Part shown: piece by piece, positions 54,415 to 63,075 of the stretch | How the letters are laid out: each line of letters starts with the position of its first letter | How positions within the stretch are numbered: the first letter of the stretch is position 1 | DNA from: Limnospira sp050045915 | GTDB lineage: Bacteria; Cyanobacteriota; Cyanobacteriia; Cyanobacteriales; Microcoleaceae | Assembly (NCBI GenBank): GCA_050045915.1 | Contig: JBNGCR010000002.1 | Span: 1-64,000, forward strand | Length of the DNA: 64,000 nucleotides | Direction of reading: 5' to 3' | Position numbers and translations under genes: made by a program | The notes under the pieces: generated by a model | Told to the model about the DNA's origin: nothing | The model's database searches: none | The model's input: the letters and a program-made list of their open reading frames with translations, nothing else

Positions 54415-54885
54415 ATGCAATCCATCTCCACCTCCGGCCAACCCACCCTCGCCCCTGGAATGCTGCGCCGCGTCCACCACGTCGCGCTAAACGTCGCCGA
54501 TATCCGCACTTCCCGCAAATTCTACGGGGAAATTCTCGGACTCCACGAACTGAGGGGAGAAGAAGTCCCCAGCACCCTAAAATCCTTGGTGGAAGCCGGG
54601 AAAGTCGCCAACTTCGTCACCCCGGACGGGACGGTGATCGACCTGTTTTCCGAACCCGACCTGGAACCGCCGCACCCCGACCCGACGCACCAATTCACCC
54701 GCGCCAACCACCTCGCCTTCGATATCGCCCCCGAACAATTCGATGCTGCGGTGGAGGTGTTGCGGAATCGACAGGTCGCGATCGCCCAAGGCCCGGTCAG
54801 CCGCCCCACGGGTCGCGGGATCTACTTCTACGACCCCGACGGATTCCTGATCGAGATCCGCTGCGATCGCCTCCCGGATCGTTGA
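54415..54885 (+). CDS. VOC family (glyoxalase-type) protein
   Basis: This 156-aa protein has a single vicinal-oxygen-chelate domain: RRVHHVALNVADIRTSRKFY, ANHLAFDIAPEQFDAAVEVL and IYFYDPDGFLIEIRCD, with metal-ligand His and Glu residues in the usual places. It could be a glyoxalase, a dioxygenase or a resistance-type protein; the substrate is not identifiable. GAGGAG lies 8 bases before ATG 54415. The first 15 residues are a non-family leader, so ATG 54460 is an alternative. Confidence 0.88.
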   Translation: MQSISTSGQPTLAPGMLRRVHHVALNVADIRTSRKFYGEILGLHELRGEEVPSTLKSLVEAGKVANFVTPDGTVIDLFSEPDLEPPHPDPTHQFTRANHLAFDIAPEQFDAAVEVLRNRQVAIAQGPVSRPTGRGIYFYDPDGFLIEIRCDRLPDR

Positions 54886-54993
54886 CAAGACGGGTACAGA
54901 TATTTTAATCGCTGAAAACCATTAGTTGGCTTAAACCAGTTGTCATATCAAATCCGGTTGAATGTTCGGAACAAAACGGGTTGGACATCAAAA

Positions 54994-55050
54994 CCGCTTG
55001 GGAATTAATTCCCAAGCTAATAGCGAAAATCATCTAAAGATGATTGGGGA
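54994..55050. repeat. Double-hairpin dispersed repeat, copy 2
   Basis: CTTGGGAATTAATTCCCAAG (perfect 20-bp palindrome), CTAATAGCGAAA, then ATCATCTAAAGATGAT. It matches 41914-41971 with paired changes in stem 1. Confidence 0.75.
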
Positions 55051-55102
55051 GATTGAGGAGGGGATAACCGGATCTGATATTACCAAGGTCGTGGCGACTG
55101 GC

Positions 55103-55600
55103 TTAATCATTCTTTTTTCGTAAATCCAGACTGATTGATAAGGGTGATTTCCGAATGAACCCAAATTTCTTATACCATGTAACTAACTTCGGATTGTTTT
55201 GCAGATCGTCTGGGCTTAAATCTCCGTATATTATCTCAATATTTCGTGACTTCGCATAATCGATCACACAATTCAATAGCAATGTCCCCAACCCCTGCTT
55301 TTGATAATTGGTGGGTTCAAACCAGTGAGTGAGCTTAAACCACTTATCGTACCCGCTGGAAAATTCCACATTTTCTTTGATATGAATATCACCCAACTTC
55401 ATCACTTTTGATGACTCAATTAAACATTTAGCATCACCAACTTCGGCATCTCGTTGAAGGCGAGTAATTTTAAAGATGACTAAATAGGATTCCAACTCAT
55501 CATTGAGAAAATCAATCACCTTGATTTCATATGTTCTGCCTTTGTTATCTCGGACAATGCCCATTTTCTGAATCCGAGTTCCATCATCTTCGATCATCAT
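55103..55600 (-). CDS. GNAT-type acetyltransferase, likely acquired
   Basis: This 165-aa protein carries the GNAT acetyl-CoA loop in YQKQGLGTLLLNCVIDYAKS and the C-terminal signature KLVTWYKKFGFI. The substrate is unknown. The gene is distinctly AT-rich, with no HIP1 sites and codon use (many ATA, AAT, TTT) unlike its neighbours, which suggests horizontal acquisition. It lies next to a dispersed hairpin repeat. The start is ATG 55600 (MMIEDDGTRIQ). No operon partner is visible. Confidence 0.75.
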   Translation of the reverse strand: MMIEDDGTRIQKMGIVRDNKGRTYEIKVIDFLNDELESYLVIFKITRLQRDAEVGDAKCLIESSKVMKLGDIHIKENVEFSSGYDKWFKLTHWFEPTNYQKQGLGTLLLNCVIDYAKSRNIEIIYGDLSPDDLQNNPKLVTWYKKFGFIRKSPLSISLDLRKKND

Positions 55601-55823
55601 TTCTCGTCGCTGATAGTGGTGCTTTTAAATTGACAATTTTCATTGTAAAAGCACGATTTGAGGTATGGGCGATCTGTGTTGCAGATATTAAGTTTTGTTA
55701 AGAGCATGAACTGATCATGCAGGCCAGTTGATGAGTCTGTACCTGAAGTGACTATCGTTTTGGGGGTGTCGTCCCTGGGGACTGACCTTTAGCCGGACTG
55801 CATCACCGCCTCCAGGCAGACAT

Positions 55824-55950
55824 ACAAAAATGGCCGACCCCGCGAGGGAGTCCGGCCAGATGCAAAAGGATACCGTTGTTGTTGCGATTTGAGGACACCC
55901 GAGTTTTGGCGTTCCGCGTCTGCCTGCGGGTATAAATTCTCAAACCTCTC
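55824..55950 (-). ncRNA. Candidate small RNA with terminator
   Basis: On the minus strand a -10-like TACAAT (55957-55962) precedes about 127 nt. This stretch ends in a strong GGCCGGACTCC/GGGGTCGGCC-type hairpin (55831-55857) followed by ATTTTTGT. No convincing ORF is present; a 61-codon frame through it is low-complexity and basic. The remaining 55601-55823 holds no gene. The RNA family is unrecognised, and it may instead be a terminated leader. Confidence 0.45.
55831..55857 (-). terminator. Rho-independent terminator of the candidate small RNA
   Basis: TGGCCGGACTCCC and GGGGTCGGCCA arms with a CTCGC-type loop are followed on the minus strand by TTTTTGT. Confidence 0.65.
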
Positions 55951-56026
55951 GATCGCATTGTAACAAGTATCACACCTCTTTCATTCATAAAAGTTTACTT
56001 TTTTAGATCGGGCGGTTTGCGATCGC

Positions 56027-57766
56027 CTACACTTCCAGTCCCAAAACCTGGATAGCCTGCTGCGGTGCCCCCCACAACACCCGTTCATGCTTGTAAATCA
56101 CCATCCCGGGTTTGGCCCCCTTGGGTTTGTAGACGTGTTTGGGTTGCGTGTAAATCACCGGAACCTGTTCGCTTTGGCGGGCACGGCTGTAGTAGGCGGT
56201 GACGTTGGCGACAAACTGCAAATCCGCGTCGTCGGGCACTTCCCCCGGCGGGAGACGCAGCAAAACGTGACTGCCGGGGATCTCCTGGGTGTGGAACCAG
56301 AGGTCGTAATCCGTGGCTACCTGGGACGTGAGGCGATCGTTTTGTTGGTTGTTGCGGCCCACCAATAATTCAAATCCCCCCGGCGTCCGGTAGCGATAAA
56401 ATTCGGTTTCCGTGCCCGCCGCCGGTTTGCGATAATCGGGGACGCTGAGATAACCTTCCTCGATCAATTCGCCCCGAATTTCTTTTAATGTTTGCAGGTC
56501 GGCGGGTTTTTGGTAGGTCGGCGTCTGGGCGATCGCGGCTTCCACCTGTTCCAAATAGTCTATCTCATCTTTGACTGCTTTCATCAAGGGTTCGATCGCC
56601 ACCCGTGCCCGCTTGAGTTTCTGATGTCGCTTGTAGAGGGATTGGGCGTTTTGGACGGCGTTTTTTTCCGGGTCGAGGGGGATTTTCACCGGTTCCCCCG
56701 TCTCGAAATCAGCTAACTTAATTGCCTTCATCCCCGGTTCCCACTCGTGGGGATAAGCCATCAACAAATCCGCTTGCCCCCGATACAGATCCGCATCGTC
56801 CGACTGTTGCAGGCGATCGCAAAAACCCTGCAATTTTACCCCCAATTTTTTCAACAGAGTATTGAGTTTTTGACTGATTTGATGCCGGAGTTGTTTGAAC
56901 TCCTGGCGGTTCAGTTCTTCGGTATAATATTCGTCGATCAGTTCCTGAACCGTCGCCGGACTTTCCCCGATCTTTCCCCAACCCGTGACGGTGTAACCCG
57001 TCTGAGTCCGACCCGGTTTAAATTCCTCTGTTTCCAAGGTTTGCAACCACTCCCGCCACCGTTGAAACAGCCGTTCCCATTCCGCATTATTTAGACTTTC
57101 CGTAGTGCAATTTTGATCCAAACCCGCCACTTCGATCATGGAAATTGCCAAAGACGAACTCAAGCCGCGATAACTTTTGAGCAATTGTTTCTTCACAGAA
57201 CCCGGAATCAAACTCACCCGTTCCCGCCAGCGTTCCAGGGGTTCTTCCAACTTGGGAATCGGATCGGTGAGACTGGGCGGCAATTCGTAGCGATCGCCGG
57301 TTTGGATGGGGCGGACGCTGGACTGTTGGCTGCTGACTTGGTGGGCGGCGGTGACGATCGCGTTATCTTTTCCAGCGAGAATCACGTTGCTATATTTACT
57401 CATAATTTCGACGTACAAATGCCAGAGGACGGGATCTCCAGGACGTTTGGCAAATTGGAAATCCAACACCCGTTCCCACGGGGAAACCTCGGCGATAGCC
57501 ACCAACGCCAACCCCCCCAGTTGGTGCCGCAATTGATCGCTGAATGTGAATGTGTCGGGGACCCGCGGCGGCGGGGAAGAGACGCAGAGGCGGGCGGCTT
57601 GGGGATGCCAAGAAATGTCCAGCCAACCCCGGCGGTTGAGGGTTCGCAGGGCGAGGGAAACGGTGAAGCGATCGCGCTGATACACCTGTTCGAGTCGGGC
57701 GGGTAGCCAGTCCGTCCGCAATTCGGAACGGGATGCCATCAGGGTGGTATAGTCTACGGGTTGCAT
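56027..57766 (-). CDS. rqcH: RqcH/NFACT-family ribosome quality control protein
   Basis: This 579-aa protein has the NFACT order. The NFACT-N domain (MQPVDYTTLMASRSELRTDW, LHLYVEIM-like region VLWHLYVEIMSKYSNVILAG) is followed by a coiled-coil middle (about residues 300-430). The NFACT-R domain reads FELLVGRNNQQNDRLTSQVA, LWFHTQEIPGSHVLLRLP and ending KHVYKPKGAKPGMVIYKHER. Homologues bind stalled 50S subunits and direct alanine tailing of nascent chains; older names call it fibronectin-binding protein. Complete. It is monocistronic. Confidence 0.92.
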   Translation of the reverse strand: MQPVDYTTLMASRSELRTDWLPARLEQVYQRDRFTVSLALRTLNRRGWLDISWHPQAARLCVSSPPPRVPDTFTFSDQLRHQLGGLALVAIAEVSPWERVLDFQFAKRPGDPVLWHLYVEIMSKYSNVILAGKDNAIVTAAHQVSSQQSSVRPIQTGDRYELPPSLTDPIPKLEEPLERWRERVSLIPGSVKKQLLKSYRGLSSSLAISMIEVAGLDQNCTTESLNNAEWERLFQRWREWLQTLETEEFKPGRTQTGYTVTGWGKIGESPATVQELIDEYYTEELNRQEFKQLRHQISQKLNTLLKKLGVKLQGFCDRLQQSDDADLYRGQADLLMAYPHEWEPGMKAIKLADFETGEPVKIPLDPEKNAVQNAQSLYKRHQKLKRARVAIEPLMKAVKDEIDYLEQVEAAIAQTPTYQKPADLQTLKEIRGELIEEGYLSVPDYRKPAAGTETEFYRYRTPGGFELLVGRNNQQNDRLTSQVATDYDLWFHTQEIPGSHVLLRLPPGEVPDDADLQFVANVTAYYSRARQSEQVPVIYTQPKHVYKPKGAKPGMVIYKHERVLWGAPQQAIQVLGLEV

Positions 57767-57849
57767 GGGGGAAGTCTCGTCAGGGGTTGCCTTTCGAGAT
57801 CAATTTTAGGCGATCGCGCCCGGTGTCGGAGGTGAAGTTTTGCCAAAAC

Positions 57850-57895
57850 CGATCCGATCCCCCTAAATCCCCCTTAACAAGGGGGACTTTAAATA
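57850..57895. repeat. TCCCCCTTAACAAGGGGGAC hairpin repeat
   Basis: CCCCCTAAATCCCCCTTAAC is followed by AAGGGGGACTTTAA. It is a short stem-loop, a common dispersed repeat in cyanobacteria, here upstream of the MFS exporter. Confidence 0.65.
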
Positions 57896-57998
57896 TCCAC
57901 TGTACCTCGGACTAATGAGATCCGGTATACTGATTTAGTTTACCCATTTTTCATGTTATCAAAGATCATCAAAATTTTCAACATTGGAGCCGAAATCG

Positions 57999-59606
57999 AT
58001 GCAGAAATGGATGTTGCTGATCATTTTGGCGATGTCGATGTTTATTATCGTCATTGATACCACGATCATGAATGTTTCAATTTCCGCCTTGGTGGTGGAT
58101 CTAAATACGACGGTCGCCGGCATTCAATCCGCGATCGCCCTATTTGCCCTGGTGATGGCATCATTCATGCTGATCGGCGGCAAACTCTCCGTTATTTTTG
58201 GTAAAAAACGCACGTTTTTGGTCGGACTGATAATTTTTGGCATCGGGACGGCGACGGCTTCCTTCAGTCAGACTTTGGGAGTTTTACTGATCGGCTGGTC
58301 GGTTTTAGAAGGGTTGGGGTCTGCCCTGATGATACCCAACATTCAGACGTTATTACGCGGTCAATATCAAGGTAAAGATCTCGCCTTTGCCTACGGAATT
58401 ATCAGCGCGGTGGGGGCGGTGGGGGCGGCGCTCGGCCCCATCGTCGGGGGGTATTTGACCACGTTCCACAGTTGGCGGTGGGCGTTCAGGCTCGAAGTCG
58501 CGATCGTGATTTTGGTCTTAATTCTCAGCCCGAAAATTCCCTCAGAATTGCCACCCGAACGTCGTCCCAAATTTGATTTTTTGGGGGGTTTACTGGCGAT
58601 TATCGGATTTTCCAGCATCGTGACGGGAATCTTACTCGCCCAAACCTACGGACTTTGGTTGGCGAAAAAACCGCTGGCGATCGCCGGTTTAGAACTCGCC
58701 CCCTTCGGACTGTCTATCACGCCCTTTTTGGTCGGGATCGGCTTCCTATTTTTGATGGGATTAATTATTTGGGAATGGCATTTAGAAACGATCGCCGCCG
58801 ACGGATTGTTCAAACCTTCCCTTTTCAAAACGCCGGGATTGCTCCCCGGTTTTGGTGTCCGGTTCATCCACATGGCAATTCTGGCATCGTTCCTATTTAT
58901 CGCCCCCTTACTGCTGCAATTGACGTTTGAATTTACCGCCATGCAGACGGGAATCGCCCTGTTGCCCATGTCCCTGGCGATCCTCGTTTTCGCGATTCTG
59001 GGGGCGAAACTGTCCGCCCGTTTTTCCGCTAAACGAATTATTCAAGTCGGGTTTATTTGTGGTATATTAGGCTTAATCCAACTGATTGTCACTATTCAAC
59101 CTGATGCCCGACCGAGGGAACTCGCCACCGGCGTTTTATTCGGTTTAGGAATGGGTTTAATCGCCTCGCAAATTCTGAATTTAATTCTATCATCCGTCAA
59201 CCCGGAAGATACCCCGGAAACGTCGGGATTGAATTCCACCTTTGAACAGTTGGGAAATTCCATTGGCGTGGCTTTGGTGGGGGTGATGATGCTGGCAACA
59301 TTGACCATTGGCGCTCAAAATTTTGTGGAAAATAGCCCTTCAATTCCGGAGGATAAAAAACCGGAACTGATCGCGGCGGTGCAAACGAGTATCGAGTTGG
59401 TTTCCAATATGCAATTGGAAGGGATTTTGAGTCAAGGTGAGTTTACGCCGGAACTGACCGAACAAATTTTAGAAAGTTATGCGATCGCCCGCATCAACGC
59501 CTTTCGGGCGGGGATGACATTTCTGGTTTTCGTGACTTCAGTGGGGTTAATTTTAACCACGGGATTACCCGATCGCAAACTCGTCAGTCAAGCCCCGGAA
59601 GACTGA
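57999..59606 (+). CDS. MFS drug exporter (DHA2/EmrB-QacA type)
   Basis: This 535-aa protein has about 14 transmembrane helices, as in the DHA2 group. The early motif is IVIDTTIMNVSISALVVDLN, followed by the MFS loop GGKLSVIFGKKR and motif C (ISAVGAVGAALGPIVGGYLT). The C-terminal domain has GMGLIASQILNLILSSVNPE. It likely exports drugs or metabolites by proton antiport. The start is ATG 57999 (MQKWML) with GGAG nine bases upstream; the TTG-initiated version at 57984 is rejected. An old-yellow-enzyme gene follows 67 bp later and may be co-transcribed. Confidence 0.9.
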   Translation: MQKWMLLIILAMSMFIIVIDTTIMNVSISALVVDLNTTVAGIQSAIALFALVMASFMLIGGKLSVIFGKKRTFLVGLIIFGIGTATASFSQTLGVLLIGWSVLEGLGSALMIPNIQTLLRGQYQGKDLAFAYGIISAVGAVGAALGPIVGGYLTTFHSWRWAFRLEVAIVILVLILSPKIPSELPPERRPKFDFLGGLLAIIGFSSIVTGILLAQTYGLWLAKKPLAIAGLELAPFGLSITPFLVGIGFLFLMGLIIWEWHLETIAADGLFKPSLFKTPGLLPGFGVRFIHMAILASFLFIAPLLLQLTFEFTAMQTGIALLPMSLAILVFAILGAKLSARFSAKRIIQVGFICGILGLIQLIVTIQPDARPRELATGVLFGLGMGLIASQILNLILSSVNPEDTPETSGLNSTFEQLGNSIGVALVGVMMLATLTIGAQNFVENSPSIPEDKKPELIAAVQTSIELVSNMQLEGILSQGEFTPELTEQILESYAIARINAFRAGMTFLVFVTSVGLILTTGLPDRKLVSQAPED

Positions 59607-59673
59607 TTTTTATGTCAATCCTATTTTTTGAAAAATCGTTTATCATGAATTTAGATTGACGAAGCTGTAAAAT

Positions 59674-60786
59674 ATGACCGAACAAACAAAATCACCCCAA
59701 TTACTCAGTCCCGTCAAAATCGGGAACGTATCGTTAAAAAATCGCGTCGTGATGGCTCCCCTGACGCGATCGCGGGCCGGAGAAGACCGCATTCCCAACG
59801 CTTTAATGGCGGAATATTACGCCCAACGCGCCTCGGCGGGGTTGATTATTACCGAAGCGACGGTCGTTTCCACCCAGGCGAACGGCTGGTTACATTCCCC
59901 CGGAATATACACCGACGAACAGGGGGAGGCTTGGCGACCAATTGTCGATGCCGTCCACAATAAAAATGGCAAAATTTTTCTGCAATTGTGGCACACCGGC
60001 AGGGCTTCCCATTCCAGCTTCCACGGCGGAAAACTGCCCGTCGCCCCCTCGGCGATCAAATTGAATGAGGATTACATCCATACCCCCACCGGAAAGCAGC
60101 CCTACGAAACCCCCAGGGCGCTGGAAACGGAGGAAATACCGGATGTGGTGGAAGACTATCGGAAAGCCTCGGAACGGGCGAAATTAGCCGGATTTGACGG
60201 GGTAGAAATTCACGGCGCGAATGGCTATCTGATCGACGAATTTTTGCAATCCAAAACCAACCACAGAAGCGATCGCTACGGGGGCAGCATCGAAAAAAGG
60301 TTTCAGTTTTTAAAAGAGGTGACGGAAGCGATTCTCACGGTTTGGGAGTGCGATCGCGTCGGAGTTCGCCTCTCTCCCAACGGCGGATTTAACGACATGG
60401 GTTCCCCCGACTACCGGGAAACCTTCCTCTACGTTGCCGAACAGCTAAATACCTATCATTTGGCTTACCTCCATATCATGGACGGTTTGGAATTTGGATT
60501 CCACGAACTCGGAGAACCGATGAAATTGTCGGAATTTCGCCCCCTATTTTCCGGGGCTTTGATCGGCAATTGTGGCTACACCCAGGAAAAAGGGGAAGCG
60601 GCAATTCAAGCGGGGGAGGCGGACGCGATCGCCTTCGGCCGTCCCTTCATCAGCAACCCGGATTTAGTGGAACGATTCGCCCACAATTGGCCCCTCAATC
60701 CTGAAGCGGATATGTCGGTTTGGTATTCTTTCGACGCGGAAGGATACACGGATTTTCCCACCTATCCCGAAACAAAAACGGCGTGA
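59674..60786 (+). CDS. Old yellow enzyme / alkene reductase (NemA-like)
   Basis: This 370-aa FMN oxidoreductase has the (beta/alpha)8 barrel motifs SLKNRVVMAPLTRSRA, LWHTGRASH, the H-x-x-N proton donor pair in EIHGANGYLIDEFLQS, GGSIEKRFQFLKEV and IAFGRPFISNPDLV. It reduces activated alkenes, quinones or nitro compounds with NAD(P)H. Pairing with an upstream exporter suggests a detoxification unit (inference). Complete; start at ATG 59674. Confidence 0.93.
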   Translation: MTEQTKSPQLLSPVKIGNVSLKNRVVMAPLTRSRAGEDRIPNALMAEYYAQRASAGLIITEATVVSTQANGWLHSPGIYTDEQGEAWRPIVDAVHNKNGKIFLQLWHTGRASHSSFHGGKLPVAPSAIKLNEDYIHTPTGKQPYETPRALETEEIPDVVEDYRKASERAKLAGFDGVEIHGANGYLIDEFLQSKTNHRSDRYGGSIEKRFQFLKEVTEAILTVWECDRVGVRLSPNGGFNDMGSPDYRETFLYVAEQLNTYHLAYLHIMDGLEFGFHELGEPMKLSEFRPLFSGALIGNCGYTQEKGEAAIQAGEADAIAFGRPFISNPDLVERFAHNWPLNPEADMSVWYSFDAEGYTDFPTYPETKTA

Positions 60787-60862
60787 AAAATTAATTGATA
60801 ATTGATAATTTTCGATTGTCAATTTTCTCGAAAATTTGGGCGCAAGCCAGGGGCCCCTACAA

Positions 60863-60960
60863 TAGCAGTGTGAAATGATTCGTCAAAATCTCGCTCATTC
60901 AAAGCCCCCAGAATTGGGGGTTTGGGGGCTCGACAATTTTCCAATGATTTCCGACTGCTA
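60863..60960. repeat. TA-flanked MITE-like repeat, copy C
   Basis: It begins TA-GCAGTGTGAAATGATT and ends AATGATTTCCGACTGC-TA, with the core TTCAAAGCCCCCAGAATTGG. It lies 3 bp beyond the stop codon of the AI-2E-type permease, between convergent genes. Confidence 0.75.
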
Positions 60961-60963
60961 AAT

Positions 60964-62118
60964 CTAATCCCGAGTTGCCAGTTGTGGGGATTCTTCCGAT
61001 ACTTCTTCAGGCGTTATATGGGCTTTTTGACGGACCGATCGCACCGCGTCGATCGCCTCCCGAATCACCACCGCCGTCGGCACCGCCACCACAATTCCCA
61101 ACAGTCCCCCCACTCTTGCCCCCGCCAACAGGGCGATCAGCACCCAAAATGGATTCAACCCCGTCACGCTTCCCAACACCCGCGGCGCGAGGCCATTTTC
61201 AATGATCTGCTGCACCACCACGGAAGCTAAAATCACCTGGACGGCGATGCCGATATCCCGCAAAGCGACCAAAAATGTCACCAAAATAATTCCCACCGTC
61301 CCTCCCAAGGGCACCAACGCCATCAAACCGATGGTGAAACCGAATAACAAACCGAAGGGCACTTTCAAGACCGCAAAAATCGACATCAATGAAGCCGCCA
61401 TGCAGGTGGCGACGATCAATTGTCCGATAAAATAGTTTTGGAAACTGCGGCGCAGGGTGGCGGAAAACGGAGTTTGAATGCGGGTGGGAAGCCAACTGAC
61501 CAAACTCTCCCAAACTTCCCGGCTGTGCTGCATCAAATATAACGTTAAAATGACCGTCAATAAGATATCGACCAGGGTGCTGGCGGTGAAGACGGCGACG
61601 CCCAAAGTGAGATTTAAAACCTTGCCCGCGATCAGTTGTAACTGCATTTTGAGGCGATCGCCAATTTGAGAGGCAACCCCGTCAAAACTAATGGGCAAAC
61701 CCCATTCCTCGATGCGTTCATCTAAGATCAGAAGTTGATGTCTTCCCGAGTCGAACCATTCCGGCAAACGGGCCAATAATTGCTGGGCTTGGGTGATGAC
61801 GGGGGGCAACAGGGTGACACCCAGGACGAGAACAGCCAGGACGGCGATCAAAAATACCAAAATCGAAGCCGGCGCCCGGGGCAGTCCCCGCCGTTCCAGC
61901 CAATTGACGGGGTAGCTGAGTAAAAATGCCAGCAGCGACGCGATGACAATGGTGACGAGGAGCGATCGAAAGTAACTGAAAATTGTCGAGAACGCCCAAA
62001 AATTCAAGACCAACAGGGGGGCGGCGAGGCCGATCAAAAGTGTTTTGGAGGTGGTGCTGAAGCCGTCCCACCAACTGGCCCATCGGTTTTTTGATGTCGA
62101 TTCACCCGAACGATTCAT
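60964..62118 (-). CDS. AI-2E/PerM-family membrane transporter
   Basis: This 384-aa protein has 7-8 helices of the AI-2E transporter (PerM/TqsA) family. The N-terminal pair reads LVTIVIASLLAFLLSYPVNW, with LERRGLPRAPASILVFL. A conserved FNLL-like soluble loop (RLPEWFDSGRHQL) and the C-terminal core SVVVQQIIENGLAPRVLG...GLNPFWVLIALLAGARVGGL follow. Family members move signalling molecules, polyphosphate-linked ions or Na+; specificity is unknown. The C-terminal tail is short and acidic. The stop is three bases from MITE copy C. Confidence 0.9.
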   Translation of the reverse strand: MNRSGESTSKNRWASWWDGFSTTSKTLLIGLAAPLLVLNFWAFSTIFSYFRSLLVTIVIASLLAFLLSYPVNWLERRGLPRAPASILVFLIAVLAVLVLGVTLLPPVITQAQQLLARLPEWFDSGRHQLLILDERIEEWGLPISFDGVASQIGDRLKMQLQLIAGKVLNLTLGVAVFTASTLVDILLTVILTLYLMQHSREVWESLVSWLPTRIQTPFSATLRRSFQNYFIGQLIVATCMAASLMSIFAVLKVPFGLLFGFTIGLMALVPLGGTVGIILVTFLVALRDIGIAVQVILASVVVQQIIENGLAPRVLGSVTGLNPFWVLIALLAGARVGGLLGIVVAVPTAVVIREAIDAVRSVRQKAHITPEEVSEESPQLATRD

Positions 62119-62140
62119 AGAATGGCTACGATGAACGCCT

Positions 62141-62565
62141 TTAATTTGTTAGTCTACTATCAATTTTGACGCTGGATTGATTTTTGCCTGCGCCGGTGAA
62201 TCTCGATTGAAAGCAGTGGGGGCGATTCGCTTTCTCGCCCCCACATCCGATCGGCCCAGTTCGGCGGCGCCGGCGAGTCATGGCCAGGACGCCGATCCCC
62301 AAACCGATCGCCAGGGTGAGTTCGGGGACGGGTTGCGTTTCCAAAAAAAAGCCGTCAAAGCGTTGGAAACGGAGGTTAACGGATTATTGTCGAGGTCGAA
62401 TCGGCTGTAGGTCCAGTTATTGCCGTCATTTTCCAATTGAAAATTGTAAGATTTTCCATTTTCCCAGGCGAAGTGGGCCTGATTTTGACCAGAAAAGTGG
62501 CGTGATGCCGATCGCAACGATCGCGATGTCGGGAGTGGAAATTGAGGATCGCCCCCAACCCGCAC
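62141..62565 (-). pseudogene. Frameshifted PEP-CTERM protein remnant
   Basis: Minus-strand reading gives HFAWENGKSYNFQLENDG, then SRFDLDNNPLTSVSNALTAF. At a run of eight T's (62343-62350) the frame shifts: in the next frame follow ETQPVPELTLAIGLGIGVLA and a TRRRRR tail, the PEP-CTERM sorting signal. One extra T would join the two parts. No convincing signal peptide or start is found upstream, so this is probably a decayed gene. Slippage at the homopolymer or an assembly error are alternatives. Confidence 0.65.
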
Positions 62566-62750
62566 CCGACACCCAAATCCCTATATCCGTCCGAAGATAG
62601 AGATTTTTGAGGAAAAAATCAATTAAAATGAGCAAACTAGCCTTGAAAACTTTGCTTTTTGAGACTTGGGATGTTGTAACTCCTCCAGATTCTTCCTATC
62701 ATACAATCAAGGTGATCGAACCCGATTTAATCTAATCTGTCAAACTTTTT

Positions 62751-63017
62751 ATGGATATTCAGCTCATTAACATTGGTTTTGGTAATATTGTCTCTGCAAA
62801 CCGCGTTGTCGCGATCGTGAGTCCAGAATCGGCGCCCATCAAGCGTATCATTACAGATGCGCGGGACCGGGGACAACTCATTGATGCGACCTACGGACGT
62901 CGCACCCGGGCCGTGATCGTCACGGATTCGAGCCATATCATCCTCTCGGCCATCCAGCCCGAGACGGTGGCTCACCGATTCGTACTCCACAAAAATGGTG
63001 CCACTCGCGAACCTTGA
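62751..63017 (+). CDS. remA: RemA-like/DUF370 regulator
   Basis: This 88-aa protein is of the DUF370/RemA family (MDIQLINIGFGNIVSANRVV, SPESAPIKRIITDARDRG, DSSHIILSAIQPETVAHRF). RemA binds DNA and controls matrix genes in Bacillus; in cyanobacteria its role is less known. It heads a cluster with gmk 58 bp downstream, an arrangement seen in many bacteria. Length and sequence are complete. Upstream are the PEP-CTERM remnant and about 115 bp of non-coding DNA. Confidence 0.93.
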   Translation: MDIQLINIGFGNIVSANRVVAIVSPESAPIKRIITDARDRGQLIDATYGRRTRAVIVTDSSHIILSAIQPETVAHRFVLHKNGATREP

Positions 63018-63075
63018 GAGTCCCAGAGAGTCCCCGGAGCCGTCCGAACTGAATCGATGGATGTATTAATTTGAG

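Noticed and set aside
55803..55988. 61-codon minus-strand open frame upstream of rqcH
   Set aside because: It is arginine- and asparagine-rich, runs through a strong terminator hairpin and has no ribosome binding site. A small RNA fits better.
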